A DNA stretch of 56,679 bases from Actinomycetes bacterium. Lineage in GTDB: Bacteria; Actinomycetota; UBA4738; HRBIN12. The position numbers and the translations under genes were made by a program. The stretch spans positions 1 to 56,679 of the forward strand of contig JANXVR010000072.1 of assembly GCA_025351565.1 (NCBI GenBank), read 5' to 3'. Below the pieces are notes generated by a model. It did not search any database. It was not told the DNA's origin and saw only the letters and a program-made list of their open reading frames with translations. This document shows positions 47,103-56,014 of this stretch, one piece after another. Each line of letters starts with the position of its first letter. The stretch's first letter is position 1.

Positions 47103-47702
47103 TCAGTTGAGGTGGTCGGCGATCATCTTGGCAAGCTCGACGCTCGGCACGTACATCGAAGGGAAGTTCTGCTCCCAAGCGATCTGGCCCTTTGCATCGA
47201 CGAGGACGAAGCTGTGTCCGGGCAGCCCGGCATGCATCCCGGTTCCGAGCACCCCGTATGCTTCCGAGACGGTCTTGGTGGTGTCGAGTGCGATCGGCGT
47301 CGTGAGGCCGAAGTCGGCCGCCGAGGGAGCGATGTCGGAAGCCTGGTTCACCATGATCGGCACGACGTGCACCCCGAGCTGCTTGAAGGAGGACGACGAC
47401 GCCTCCATGTCGGCGAGTTGCGCGAAGCAGGAGTCACAGCCCACGCCTTCGCTGAAGTAGAGCAATACCGGGTGCCCACGCATGGCCTCGAGCGAGACCG
47501 ATCCGCCGGCGGAGGTTGGAAGCGTGAACACGGGAGCGGAACCCGTCGTGGGGTTCCCGCGTTCTTGGGTCGCGAATGCGAGGGTCAGCAACCCGGCGAC
47601 GAGACCGATCGTGAGGGGCACGCCGATGAGCCACCGTCGGCGATCACCGTGCCGAGGTCTTTGCCGCGTCTGGGTGGCACGCGTTCTCGTGCGGGCCGTC
47701 AT
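47103..47702 (-). CDS. Peroxiredoxin/redoxin-family membrane-anchored protein
   Basis: APVFTLPTSAGGSVSLEAMRGHPVLLYFSEGVGCDSCFAQLADME. Confidence 0.78.
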   Translation of the reverse strand: MTARTRTRATQTRQRPRHGDRRRWLIGVPLTIGLVAGLLTLAFATQERGNPTTGSAPVFTLPTSAGGSVSLEAMRGHPVLLYFSEGVGCDSCFAQLADMEASSSSFKQLGVHVVPIMVNQASDIAPSAADFGLTTPIALDTTKTVSEAYGVLGTGMHAGLPGHSFVLVDAKGQIAWEQNFPSMYVPSVELAKMIADHLN

Positions 47703-48600
47703 CTGATTCCCCTTTCTTGGGTTGCTCGGGTTCCTGGGACTTGGCGCGTCGGGTGCCGCGGAGACCGATCCAGCCGATCCAGCCGGCGAGCAGAAGCAGG
47801 CCAACACCGAGGATGGGTTCTGGGATAGGTCGCAAAGATCGGAGCACACCCTCGCTCGCGTTGGTCATCCAACGACCGATCGCGGCCTGCGCGCTCGTGG
47901 ACCACATCGGGTTCCCTGTGAGCGCCAGGGCGATCACGAGGATCCCCATCAGCGAGAAGACCGCGGCGACGACGAGGTTAGTCGTCGATGTGTGGACCGC
48001 GCGCGACCCATGTCCGATCGTCACGTCGCGACCGACGAGGAACCGACGCTCTCCCAAGTGGAACCGGTCCCAGGCGAGCGCGATCACGAAGAGCGGGAAG
48101 ACCATCCCAAAGACGTAGGCAGAACCGAGAACCACGGACCCAAGCACCGATCCTGAGAGTGCCGATAGCGTGACGATCCCGGCGAGCACCGGAGCGCAAC
48201 ATGAGGAGGCGATGCCGGAGAAGACCCCGAGCGCGAACACACCTGAGGCGTTCGTCCTTTCGAGGGAGGGGGCTCGTAGGCGAGCGGGCATGCTCCAGGT
48301 CCTCCCGGTGAACGCCAGGAACGCGAGGGCCAGCATCATGACGCCTCCGGTGAGGTAAAGCGCGGTGTGGAAGCGAGACACGAAGCTCGCGATCAACGCG
48401 AATCCCAACGTCAGTGGCAGGATCACGAGCGCCAGCCCTGCCCCGAACGCGAGCGTCAGGGGGAACAGCGCCCATCGTCTTCCTTGGACCGCCGAGGCAA
48501 GATAGGCGGGAAGCAAGAAGACGATGCAGCAAGGGCTGAACAGCGCGATGGCGCCGGCCAGGAACGCAGCGAGGGCTCCCCCGCCCAGTAGGAGGTTCAC
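47644..48600 (-). CDS. CcdA-like thiol:disulfide interchange membrane protein (second homologue)
   Basis: GAIALFSPCCIVFLLPAYLAS ... GIASSCCAPVLAGIVTLSALSGS. Confidence 0.82.
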   Translation of the reverse strand: MNLLLGGGALAAFLAGAIALFSPCCIVFLLPAYLASAVQGRRWALFPLTLAFGAGLALVILPLTLGFALIASFVSRFHTALYLTGGVMMLALAFLAFTGRTWSMPARLRAPSLERTNASGVFALGVFSGIASSCCAPVLAGIVTLSALSGSVLGSVVLGSAYVFGMVFPLFVIALAWDRFHLGERRFLVGRDVTIGHGSRAVHTSTTNLVVAAVFSLMGILVIALALTGNPMWSTSAQAAIGRWMTNASEGVLRSLRPIPEPILGVGLLLLAGWIGWIGLRGTRRAKSQEPEQPKKGESDDGPHENACHPDAAKTSAR

Positions 48601-48875
48601 GACGCTGCCTCGTCACGTAGCGCGTTTAGGTAGCGGTCGAGTTTGCGACGGGGGAGGCGACCGGCGCTGAATGCTTCTCCGTCCACGAGCACGAGCGGCT
48701 GGAGTGCCGGTCGATGACGTGCAACGAGCGCGAGCCCCTCCGGCGAACGGGCGTCCACGAGTTTTACGGTCAGCCGGTGGCGAGAGCCAAGATCCTCTAG
48801 GGCGGCGCGCGCTTCGGCGCAGAGGTGGCATCCGGGGCTGTGGACGAGCGTGATCTCCGTGGTCGATTCCGGCAT
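48597..48875 (-). CDS. Glutaredoxin-family protein
   Basis: ITLVHSPGCHLCAEARAALEDLGSRH; ATGA overlap with CcdA-like gene. Confidence 0.8.
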   Translation of the reverse strand: MPESTTEITLVHSPGCHLCAEARAALEDLGSRHRLTVKLVDARSPEGLALVARHRPALQPLVLVDGEAFSAGRLPRRKLDRYLNALRDEAAS

Positions 48876-48966
48876 CGTGCCCGCACCATCGGCGACCCGT
48901 GTGAAGAAGATGTGAAGAGGGCGTGGGCGCCTCGTGCGCCCTGGGTCTGCTCGTGCGGCGAGGTAA

Positions 48967-48998
48967 GGGAACGGCCGCCCGAAGAGGCGGCCGTTCCC
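48967..48998 (-). terminator. Strong hairpin downstream of the Met-rich protein gene
   Basis: GGGAACGGCCGCC-CGAAGA-GGCGGCCGTTCCC, perfect 13-bp stem. Confidence 0.6.
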
Positions 48999-49012
48999 GC
49001 GTGAGCCCAAGA

Positions 49013-49441
49013 TCAGCCGACGCTACTGGTGCCTGGGTGGTGCGACGCATGGTCGGCGCTCGTACTCCCGCCGGTTGCCATCATCCGCCCGTGGAGGGCG
49101 TCGCAGCGAGCGAGCACTTTGGCGGGTACGCTCCCGGCCATCGAAGCCATCATCTGCTCGTGCATGGCCGCCATATCGATGCTCCCGCTCATGCCCGACG
49201 TGCTATCCATCATCCCGGTACTGGCTCCAGTGTCGCCCACCAAGCCCGACGTGCTATCCATCATCCCGGACGCTGTCGAGTTGCCAGTCCAGGCGTCCCT
49301 GGCGGTAGAGGTGTCACCCATCATGCCGCCCGAGGCCGGGAGGGTGCCGCGGCTACCCGCGGCTGCGATCCCCATCCCGACCACCAACATCGCCACCAAG
49401 GCTAGGAATCCGATTCCCCATCGATTCTTCGTCATCTCCAT
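49013..49441 (-). CDS. Exported Met/His-rich protein with internal repeats
   Basis: Signal peptide; two GMMDSTSG repeats; MAAMHEQMMASMAG; C-terminal HASHHPG. Confidence 0.6.
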   Translation of the reverse strand: MEMTKNRWGIGFLALVAMLVVGMGIAAAGSRGTLPASGGMMGDTSTARDAWTGNSTASGMMDSTSGLVGDTGASTGMMDSTSGMSGSIDMAAMHEQMMASMAGSVPAKVLARCDALHGRMMATGGSTSADHASHHPGTSSVG

Positions 49442-50861
49442 CTCCTCCTTCGTCTCCCTTGACCTTCGATCCGGGGTGTGAAGGATTCATGAAGGGGCGG
49501 CCGCTTCTCGGTGCGGAAGGGAGTACGACGCGGAACCGGGTCCCCGAGGTGCGACTGTTCTCGACAAAGACCTCCCCGCCATGTGCCCTTGCGAGGTCGC
49601 GAACCACCGCTAGCCCGATCCCGGAGCCCCCGGCCTTGACGGTTTGGCCGCGATAGAAGCGGTCGAAGATCCGATCGATCTCCCCCGGTGGTACGCCGGG
49701 CCCGCTGTCCGTCACTTCGAGGATCGCGGTGTCGTCTCGGCTGGTGACCGACACGTTCACGCGCCCGCCCGCCGGCGTGAACTTTCGCGCGTTCGATAGG
49801 AGATTCGACACGATCTGACGCAGACGGACGGGGTCACCCTCTAGGTTGACGTCCTCGATGTCGGACAGGACCTCTATCCCACCTTCCGCGAACCGATCGC
49901 GGAACCCTTCCATCACCTTGAGGACCTCCTCGCCCAAAGCGACCGGCTCCCGCCGTAGGGAGAACCGCGCTGCGTCGGCCAGCGCTATCGTTTCCAGGTC
50001 CTCAACGAGCCTGGACATCCGGAGCACCTCCTCGTGCAACGAGGCGAGCGAGGCTCCGTCAGGGGTGAGCACGCCGTCCTGGATCGACTCCACGCTCGTG
50101 CGAAGGATCGCGAGCGGAGTCCGTAACTCGTGCGCGACGTCGGAGGCGAACGTCCGGCGGATCCGATCTTCCTCGTCGACCGTGTCTGCCATCGCATCGA
50201 AGGCGTCTGCCATCTCACCGAATTCGTCATCGCGAGCGGAGGAGATACGCGTTGCCCGGTCTCCGCGGGCGAATGCCCGGGCCGCAACGGTTAGATCACG
50301 GGCGGGCGCAACTGCTCGTCTCGCGAGAAGCAGCCCAAGGACTAGGGCGACGACGGCCGCAGCGATGGCACCGAAGAACAGGAGGCGGTTGACGGCATCG
50401 CGGAACGAGATGTCATGGGGGAGCAAGCCGCCGATCGGCAGGCGCATCACGGCGTATCCGACGACACGGCCTTGCGCCGCGACCGGGAGTGTGTGTTCGG
50501 GCCCGAGTGGTCCCGCGCCCATCATCGCTCGACGCATCGAAGCGTCCATCCCGGTCGTTGTCTGGTCGGCGACCCACACGGTGGACCCCGTGAGATCGCG
50601 GATCTCGAGCGTGCCCCCTTCCATCCCGATGAGCGTGCCGACCGGCGAGAGATCCGCGGTCGACCACCCGCCGGCTCTTCCGTAGGCGGCAGCCAGCGCA
50701 GCCGTGACCTGCTGCTCCTGAGAGACTTGGCGGCTGTCCAGGTAGTCCGCGAACCGCCTGCCGAACTCTGCGTTGACCAAGAGCGCCGCAACCGCTGCAG
50801 CGGCGATACCGACGCCGACGAATGCGGCTGTCAGGCGCAGGGCGAATGACCGCCTAGCCAT
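49353..50861 (-). CDS. Sensor histidine kinase (HAMP)
   Basis: FASDVAHELRTPLAILRTSVESIQDG H-box; LSNARKFTPAGG; DSGPGVPPGEIDRIFDRFYRG; GGSGIGLAVVRDLARAHGG. Confidence 0.92.
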   Translation of the reverse strand: MARRSFALRLTAAFVGVGIAAAAVAALLVNAEFGRRFADYLDSRQVSQEQQVTAALAAAYGRAGGWSTADLSPVGTLIGMEGGTLEIRDLTGSTVWVADQTTTGMDASMRRAMMGAGPLGPEHTLPVAAQGRVVGYAVMRLPIGGLLPHDISFRDAVNRLLFFGAIAAAVVALVLGLLLARRAVAPARDLTVAARAFARGDRATRISSARDDEFGEMADAFDAMADTVDEEDRIRRTFASDVAHELRTPLAILRTSVESIQDGVLTPDGASLASLHEEVLRMSRLVEDLETIALADAARFSLRREPVALGEEVLKVMEGFRDRFAEGGIEVLSDIEDVNLEGDPVRLRQIVSNLLSNARKFTPAGGRVNVSVTSRDDTAILEVTDSGPGVPPGEIDRIFDRFYRGQTVKAGGSGIGLAVVRDLARAHGGEVFVENSRTSGTRFRVVLPSAPRSGRPFMNPSHPGSKVKGDEGGDGDDEESMGNRIPSLGGDVGGRDGDRSRG

Positions 50862-51555
50862 CGGCGGTAACCGCAAGCTTGTAGCCGACGCCAGTCACAG
50901 TGACGATGTAGCTGGGGGCCCGTGGATCGTCTCCGAGCTTCCGACGCAGGTTCTTCACGTGAGCATCGATGGTCCGCTCGTATCCCTCGAAGTCGAATCC
51001 CTGTACTCGGGTCACGAGTTCGTAGCGGGAGAACACGCGTCCGGGACGCGATGCGAGCGCCAAAAGAAGGTCGAACTCGCTCTTCGTCAGCAGCGTCGGC
51101 TCCCCTTTGACGTGAACCTCCCATGCGTCGCGGTCGATGACTAGGTGGCCGCCGTCGAACGAAAGGGCCGCAGCATCCGGCCGAGCACCTCGTGTTCGTC
51201 GAAGGATCGCCTCGATCCGTGCAGTGAGCTCGCGGGGGCTGAACGGTTTCACGAGATAGTCGTCGGCACCGAGCCGTAGGCCTGTCACCCGATCGTCCTC
51301 CGTCGCTTTCGCGGTTAGCATCAGGATCGGAACGTCGGACGTCTCACGGAGGGACCTCGTGACCTCCTCGCCGGAGACGTCGGGCAGCATGAGGTCGAGC
51401 ACGACAACATCCGGGTGGGTCCGCAGCGCCAGCTCCAGTGCTCCTTGTCCGGTCTCTGCTGTGAACACCGAGTAGCCGTCCGCTTCAAGGTAGGACTGAA
51501 CGAGGTCGCGGATCTTGCGCTCATCATCGACGACCAGGATCGTCGCTTTGCCCAT
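50854..51555 (-). CDS. OmpR-family response regulator
   Basis: ILVVDDERKIRDLVQSYL, VVVLDLMLPDVSGEEV, LGADDYLVKPFSPREL, wHTH RKLGDDPRAPSYIVTVTGVGYKL. Confidence 0.94.
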   Translation of the reverse strand: MGKATILVVDDERKIRDLVQSYLEADGYSVFTAETGQGALELALRTHPDVVVLDLMLPDVSGEEVTRSLRETSDVPILMLTAKATEDDRVTGLRLGADDYLVKPFSPRELTARIEAILRRTRGARPDAAALSFDGGHLVIDRDAWEVHVKGEPTLLTKSEFDLLLALASRPGRVFSRYELVTRVQGFDFEGYERTIDAHVKNLRRKLGDDPRAPSYIVTVTGVGYKLAVTADG

Positions 51556-51647
51556 GTGGCTCCCCCGATCGAAGAACTGGCTTCAGCCGTGCGGATCACT
51601 GTCGAGGGTTCTATCGTACGGCCACGATCGGGCGCTTGTTTAGCCGA

Positions 51648-51836
51648 TCAGTGTCGCTGACCGTGGTGGCGACCTGACCGATGCATCCCGATCATGAGCA
51701 TCGGGCAGATCAGCCACAGGCCGACCAGCAGCAACCCCTGAAGGGGCGCGAGGTAGAGGACGGCCATCACCAGTGCGAACGCGGCCGCGATGGCCAAGGG
51801 CGTCCAGTTTGCCGGTTTCGGCCCTCGCACGTTCAT
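51648..51836 (-). CDS. DUF2933-like small membrane protein
   Basis: LYLAPLQGLLLVGLWLICPMLMIGMHRSGRHHGQRH. Confidence 0.55.
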   Translation of the reverse strand: MNVRGPKPANWTPLAIAAAFALVMAVLYLAPLQGLLLVGLWLICPMLMIGMHRSGRHHGQRH

Positions 51837-52247
51837 CGAAGCCTACCTCCGCGTCGCCTACCATTTCCTGACGAAGACAGGTTCGGACACGGCGGTGAAG
51901 ACCGTGTGAAGCGGCGATGGGGGCGGGATATGAATGGTGGTTCACGAAACCAGATGGCTTCGTGAGTCCTTCTCGGTCGCCACTCCACGACGAAGATCCT
52001 GCCGTGCATCGCCCCTACCACCTCGGCGTCGGCCCGAGATCGCTGCGTTGCGCTGAATAGGCTGCTGCTGGAGCACGTCCGGCTTCGGCGCCGGCGACTG
52101 CCCCGGCCAGAACCGACCGCCATGGCCGACCCACTCGACCCAGCGGGCTGAACTGAAGCGCACACCCCCTCGCTCGTTCCTTCACCGCCCGTTCACAGCT
52201 GATCCCTAGGTTCGATCCGTGACAGACCCAAGAAGGAGGCGAGGGCG

Positions 52248-53168
52248 ATGAGCGATGATTACGGACTCTGGCCTCTGGTCGTGTTGAACTCGGTGATCCT
52301 CATCGTCTTTGCGCTGAGCTTCACGCGGCCGAAGACTCGGCAGGAGTGGACCGCGATGGGGGCGTTCTCCGCGTTCATCGTGGCGCTCTTCACCGAGATG
52401 TACGGGCTCCCGCTCACCGTCTACCTCTTGAGCGGCTGGCTCGGCAACAGGTTTCCCGCTCTCACGGCGACGCACGCGGGCGGACATCTTTGGAACGACC
52501 TGATCGGATGGAAGTGGGACCCGCATCTGAGCCCGTTCCACTTCGCTAGCTACGCACTGATCGGCTTCGGCATCTGGCTGATCGTCACCGCGTGGGGCGT
52601 GCTCTGGAGAGTCCGCCGATCCGGACGCCTCGCCGCAACTGGCCCCTACGCGAGCGTGCGCCATCCCCAGTACGTCGGGTTCCTGCTCGTGATGGCGGGC
52701 TTCCTGCTGCAGTGGCCGACGATCCCCACGCTCCTGATGTTCCCGATCCTCGTCTGGGTGTATCGCCGACTGTCTCTCTCGGAGGAGAGGGTCGTGCGAG
52801 CTGAGTTCGGCTCTGCCTGGGATGCATACGCGAAGAGGACACCTCGGTTTGTGCCCAGGATCCAGACTCCCGCAGCCCAACGAGGAGCGGGGCACCCGCC
52901 GACCGCTTCAAGGAGTTTCGAAGATGGAGCAACGGAGGGATGGGTGGAGCCGGACAAGGTGCTGGTGGGTGTTCGCACTCGCAGGTCTCGCGTTGGTCGC
53001 GCTCGCGAACGGCATCTCCGCTCTTCTACTCGGGCTGTTGTCGATCTGCCCGCTGGTGATGGCCGGGATGCACGGCGATCATGCGAGCACGGTGACACGT
53101 CGCCACGAGATCACGACGGCGAGGAGGTCGAGCACTGGCAACTCGAACGGAAGGAGGACGGACGATGA
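52248..53168 (+). CDS. Isoprenylcysteine carboxyl methyltransferase (ICMT)-like membrane protein with unusual long tail frame
   Basis: GRLAATGPYASVRHPQYVGFLLVMAGFLLQWPTIPTLLMFPILVWVYRRLSLSEERVVRAEFGSAWDAYAKRTPRFVP. Confidence 0.8.
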   Translation: MSDDYGLWPLVVLNSVILIVFALSFTRPKTRQEWTAMGAFSAFIVALFTEMYGLPLTVYLLSGWLGNRFPALTATHAGGHLWNDLIGWKWDPHLSPFHFASYALIGFGIWLIVTAWGVLWRVRRSGRLAATGPYASVRHPQYVGFLLVMAGFLLQWPTIPTLLMFPILVWVYRRLSLSEERVVRAEFGSAWDAYAKRTPRFVPRIQTPAAQRGAGHPPTASRSFEDGATEGWVEPDKVLVGVRTRRSRVGRARERHLRSSTRAVVDLPAGDGRDARRSCEHGDTSPRDHDGEEVEHWQLERKEDGR

Positions 53169-53406
53169 TCTGGACACTAACGATCCTCGGGGCGATCGTG
53201 GTCGGGGTGATGGCAGCGTTCATCGTGAGCGACTTCTTCGGCTCGAAGGCGCTCGGCGGCCTGATCGGCACAGGGTTCGTCGTGGTCGTGCTGTTCATCG
53301 TGGCGGCCTTCGCCACAGCGTCCGCTCCCCCTCCGAACATGGGTTTCGCGCACGTCCAGCTAGAGGCGGATCGCGTCATGACCCAGCAGATGGCGATCTC
53401 GGTTGA
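52924..53406 (+). CDS. DUF2933-like small membrane protein; real C-terminal boundary unclear
   Basis: SD-like AAGGAG then MEQRRDGWSRTRCWWVFALAGLALVALANGISALLLGLLSICPLVMAGMHGDH; overlaps the ICMT frame. Confidence 0.5.
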   Translation: MEQRRDGWSRTRCWWVFALAGLALVALANGISALLLGLLSICPLVMAGMHGDHASTVTRRHEITTARRSSTGNSNGRRTDDDLDTNDPRGDRGRGDGSVHRERLLRLEGARRPDRHRVRRGRAVHRGGLRHSVRSPSEHGFRARPARGGSRHDPADGDLG

Positions 53407-53530
53407 CCCGGGGATGCAGGCGTTGATGGGGCAGGACAGTATGCTCCAGCGATCGGTGAACCCCGCATACGTCCGAGCCCTAGAGGAGCACATCCGGCAA
53501 TTCGACCGCACGCTCGGACAGGCGCCGTAG
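53165..53530 (+). CDS. Membrane-anchored protein of unknown function
   Basis: 121 aa MIWTLTILGAIVVGVMAAFIVSDFFGSKALGGLIGTGFVVVVLFIVAAFATA...; ATGA overlap with preceding frame. Confidence 0.6.
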   Translation: MIWTLTILGAIVVGVMAAFIVSDFFGSKALGGLIGTGFVVVVLFIVAAFATASAPPPNMGFAHVQLEADRVMTQQMAISVDPGMQALMGQDSMLQRSVNPAYVRALEEHIRQFDRTLGQAP

Positions 53531-53753
53531 GCCCTCGCCTGCAACTTGTTGCCATCGCAACCCCGCGGCTGCCACCCCGTCGCCCGCTCGAGGGTGTGCT
53601 GGGACGACGACTTCCAGTCGGAAGGCTCTCCCGGACGCTCGATCTGTGCCTGCGAAGCGGGGACGCTGTTCTCTCTTACTTCCTGGTACCTCCAAACGGT
53701 CGGCCTACCGATCGCCGGCGGGCCGGTCCCGGACGGTTAGAGCGCCCGCGGAG

Positions 53754-54884
53754 ATGCTGAGCATGAACCGGCATGGCGAACCACCACCGTCGATGGGTGG
53801 AAGGACCGTCGGCCCAGTTTCGTTCAACCTGCGGCGCCTCGGGGTCGTGATGGAGTCGGAAGCGGGCAACCCGCTCGAGGTCGAGGGTGTGCTGAACCCG
53901 GCCGCGGCGCGAGGCCCCGATGGCGAGCTCTACCTCTTCCCGCGGCTCGTTTCGCGCGGCAACTACTCCCGGATCGGCGTTGCGCGGGTCCGCTTCAGCG
54001 ACGACGGCGACCCGGTTGCGGCCGAGCGCCTCGGGATCGCGCTGGAGCCGACCGCCGAGTACGAGCTGCGAGCCGATGGAGGCGGTTGCGAGGACCCGCG
54101 GATCACGTTCGTCGAGCCACTGCAACGCTACGTCATGACCTATACCGCCTTCTCGTCCGAGGGGCCCCGGATCGCCCTCGCGATATCCGACGATCTCTTC
54201 CACTGGGAGCGCTTGGGGCTGGCGACGTTCGAGCCACATCACGGCCTGGACTTCAACGGGGTGAACAACAAGGACGCCCTCGTGTTCCCCGTCTCAGTGC
54301 CCGATCCGAACGGACGACCCGCGATGGCGATGATCCACCGTCCACTGTTCCCGGGCACCGACGCGGCGGAGATAGCTGCGGAGCCGACGGGGAGGCCGAT
54401 CGACCTGGATCGAGAGAGCATCTGGATCGCGTACTGCCCGCTCGATCAGCCTGGGATGGCGCCCCATCATCTGTGCCACTTCCGCTCGCACCATCGCCTG
54501 GCGTCGCCGGCCGCACCGTGGGAGCGCCTGAAGATCGGCGGGGGGACCCCACCTATCCTGACGCCGGACGGCTGGCTCATGATCTATCACGGGGTGAGGG
54601 AATCACAGGGTGGCGAAGGCCGCAACCTGCGGTACTCCGCCGGCGCGCTCGTGCTGGACGAGCGCGACGCCCGCCTCATCCGCTATCGCTCGCCGACACC
54701 GATCCTGGTCCCGGAGCTGCCCCAGGAGCGGGAGGGCACGGGGGCCGAGGTCGTCTTCCCCACCGGCGTGGACCGGCGGTCGGACCTGGGCCACCCGAGC
54801 CGGATCGACGTGTACTACGGGATGGCGGACAGACGGATCGGCGCAGCGCGCCTCGACCTGCCCACCCAGACGATGCGGTCGTGA
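53754..54884 (+). CDS. GH130-like glycosidase/phosphorylase
   Basis: NPAAARGPDGELYLFPRLV, GGCEDPRITFVEPLQRYVMTYTAFS, WERLKIGGGTPPILTPDGWLMIYHGV, five-bladed propeller family pattern. Confidence 0.8.
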   Translation: MLSMNRHGEPPPSMGGRTVGPVSFNLRRLGVVMESEAGNPLEVEGVLNPAAARGPDGELYLFPRLVSRGNYSRIGVARVRFSDDGDPVAAERLGIALEPTAEYELRADGGGCEDPRITFVEPLQRYVMTYTAFSSEGPRIALAISDDLFHWERLGLATFEPHHGLDFNGVNNKDALVFPVSVPDPNGRPAMAMIHRPLFPGTDAAEIAAEPTGRPIDLDRESIWIAYCPLDQPGMAPHHLCHFRSHHRLASPAAPWERLKIGGGTPPILTPDGWLMIYHGVRESQGGEGRNLRYSAGALVLDERDARLIRYRSPTPILVPELPQEREGTGAEVVFPTGVDRRSDLGHPSRIDVYYGMADRRIGAARLDLPTQTMRS

Positions 54885-55054
54885 CCGGCCAACTCGCCCC
54901 GGTGCGCAGCCCGTCGAGAAGTTCGTCGTTCTGGTCCTTACCCACATCTCGGCACCACGCGCCCTTCGCAACGACTTCACACGCGGTACCTACCGTATGT
55001 CTCGTATTAGATCGGAAGGAACTGTGCCGGGACCTGGAAGGGAGATCGATCGTG

Positions 55055-55372
55055 ATGAAGCATCTTCTTGATGTGGATGCACCTGCAGAGGCGGGAAGGC
55101 GGGACGGATCGGCGGCGCAGGGAGGCGAGAAACGTCGGCACCCTGTCGTGAACATCACCCCGCTCGAGCGCGTCGGACGGGTGGTGGCGGGCGCGATCGG
55201 CGCACTCGGCGGCGCGCTCCTGCTCGTCTCCGGTGGAGGAGCCCTGGCGAACATTTTCGAGGGACTACTCGTACTCGCGGGCCTCGACCTCGTGGTCACC
55301 GGCGCGCTTGGACACTGTCCCCTGTACGGAAAGCTCGGATATGTCCCGCCGTCGCTGAGGGGGCCAGCATGA
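55055..55372 (+). CDS. DUF2892-like small inner membrane protein
   Basis: VNITPLERVGRVVAGAIGALGGALLLVSGGGALANIFEGLLVLAGLDLVVTGALGHCPLYGKLGY. Confidence 0.72.
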   Translation: MKHLLDVDAPAEAGRRDGSAAQGGEKRRHPVVNITPLERVGRVVAGAIGALGGALLLVSGGGALANIFEGLLVLAGLDLVVTGALGHCPLYGKLGYVPPSLRGPA

Positions 55373-55593
55373 GCCAGCACCAGCAGCACGAGACCCATCC
55401 CGACCGCGAGGCGAGGCACGGGAAACACGGTTGGATGATGATCGCCTGCTGCATCCCGATGCTTGCGATCGCCGGGGTCCTCGTGGCGACCGGCGTCCTC
55501 AGTGCCGGGTTCCTCGTCCTCGCGGTCGGCTGCACGGCGATGATGGCACTGATGATGCGCGGCATGGGTCACGTCGGGCGCAACGACGGCTGA
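55369..55593 (+). CDS. Small His-rich membrane protein
   Basis: MSQHQQHETHPDREARHGKHGWMMIACCIPMLAIAGVLVATGVLSAGFLVLAVGCTAMMALMMRGMGHVG; ATGA overlap. Confidence 0.6.
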   Translation: MSQHQQHETHPDREARHGKHGWMMIACCIPMLAIAGVLVATGVLSAGFLVLAVGCTAMMALMMRGMGHVGRNDG

Positions 55594-55648
55594 GACCGAT
55601 ACCGCGCGGGATGGCAAGGCCCGACCCGAAAAGGAAAGGAGCACCTAG

Positions 55649-55918
55649 ATGTCTGATATCGCGAACACCGGTAGGAGAGGTCGAACGTTGGTATGGCTCG
55701 GGATCGCGGCGGCGGTCGTGGCGATCGCGGTCTTTCGGGTCCGTGTGAGCACCGTCCTGTACCTCGGCCTCTTCCTTGCGCTTCCCTTCTTCATGATGCG
55801 GATGCACGGGGGCGGTCACGGGGGCGGCTTCGGTTGCGGGGGTGGTCACGGCGGTTCGTCCGAGCAGGACGATCAGACACGTGATGCAGGTGGAACCCCG
55901 GCGGGTCACCAGCACTGA
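55649..55918 (+). CDS. Small membrane protein with Gly/His-rich tail
   Basis: FFMMRMHGGGHGGGFGCGGGHGGSSEQDDQTRDAGGTPAGHQH. Confidence 0.6.
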   Translation: MSDIANTGRRGRTLVWLGIAAAVVAIAVFRVRVSTVLYLGLFLALPFFMMRMHGGGHGGGFGCGGGHGGSSEQDDQTRDAGGTPAGHQH

Positions 55919-56014
55919 GCCGGCATCGTTCTACTCCGACCGTTCCTTCACGGCAGGCTCACATCAGCGGTCGTATGCGGCACACGAAGAACCGAACGCG
56001 GGGAGAAGGATGAC

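Noticed and set aside
51942-52163. 73-aa minus ORF (MRFSSARWVEWVGHGGRFWPGQSPAPKP...)
   Set aside because: Looks possibly coding at the start, but no family recognised and it overlaps alternative frames; not supportable.
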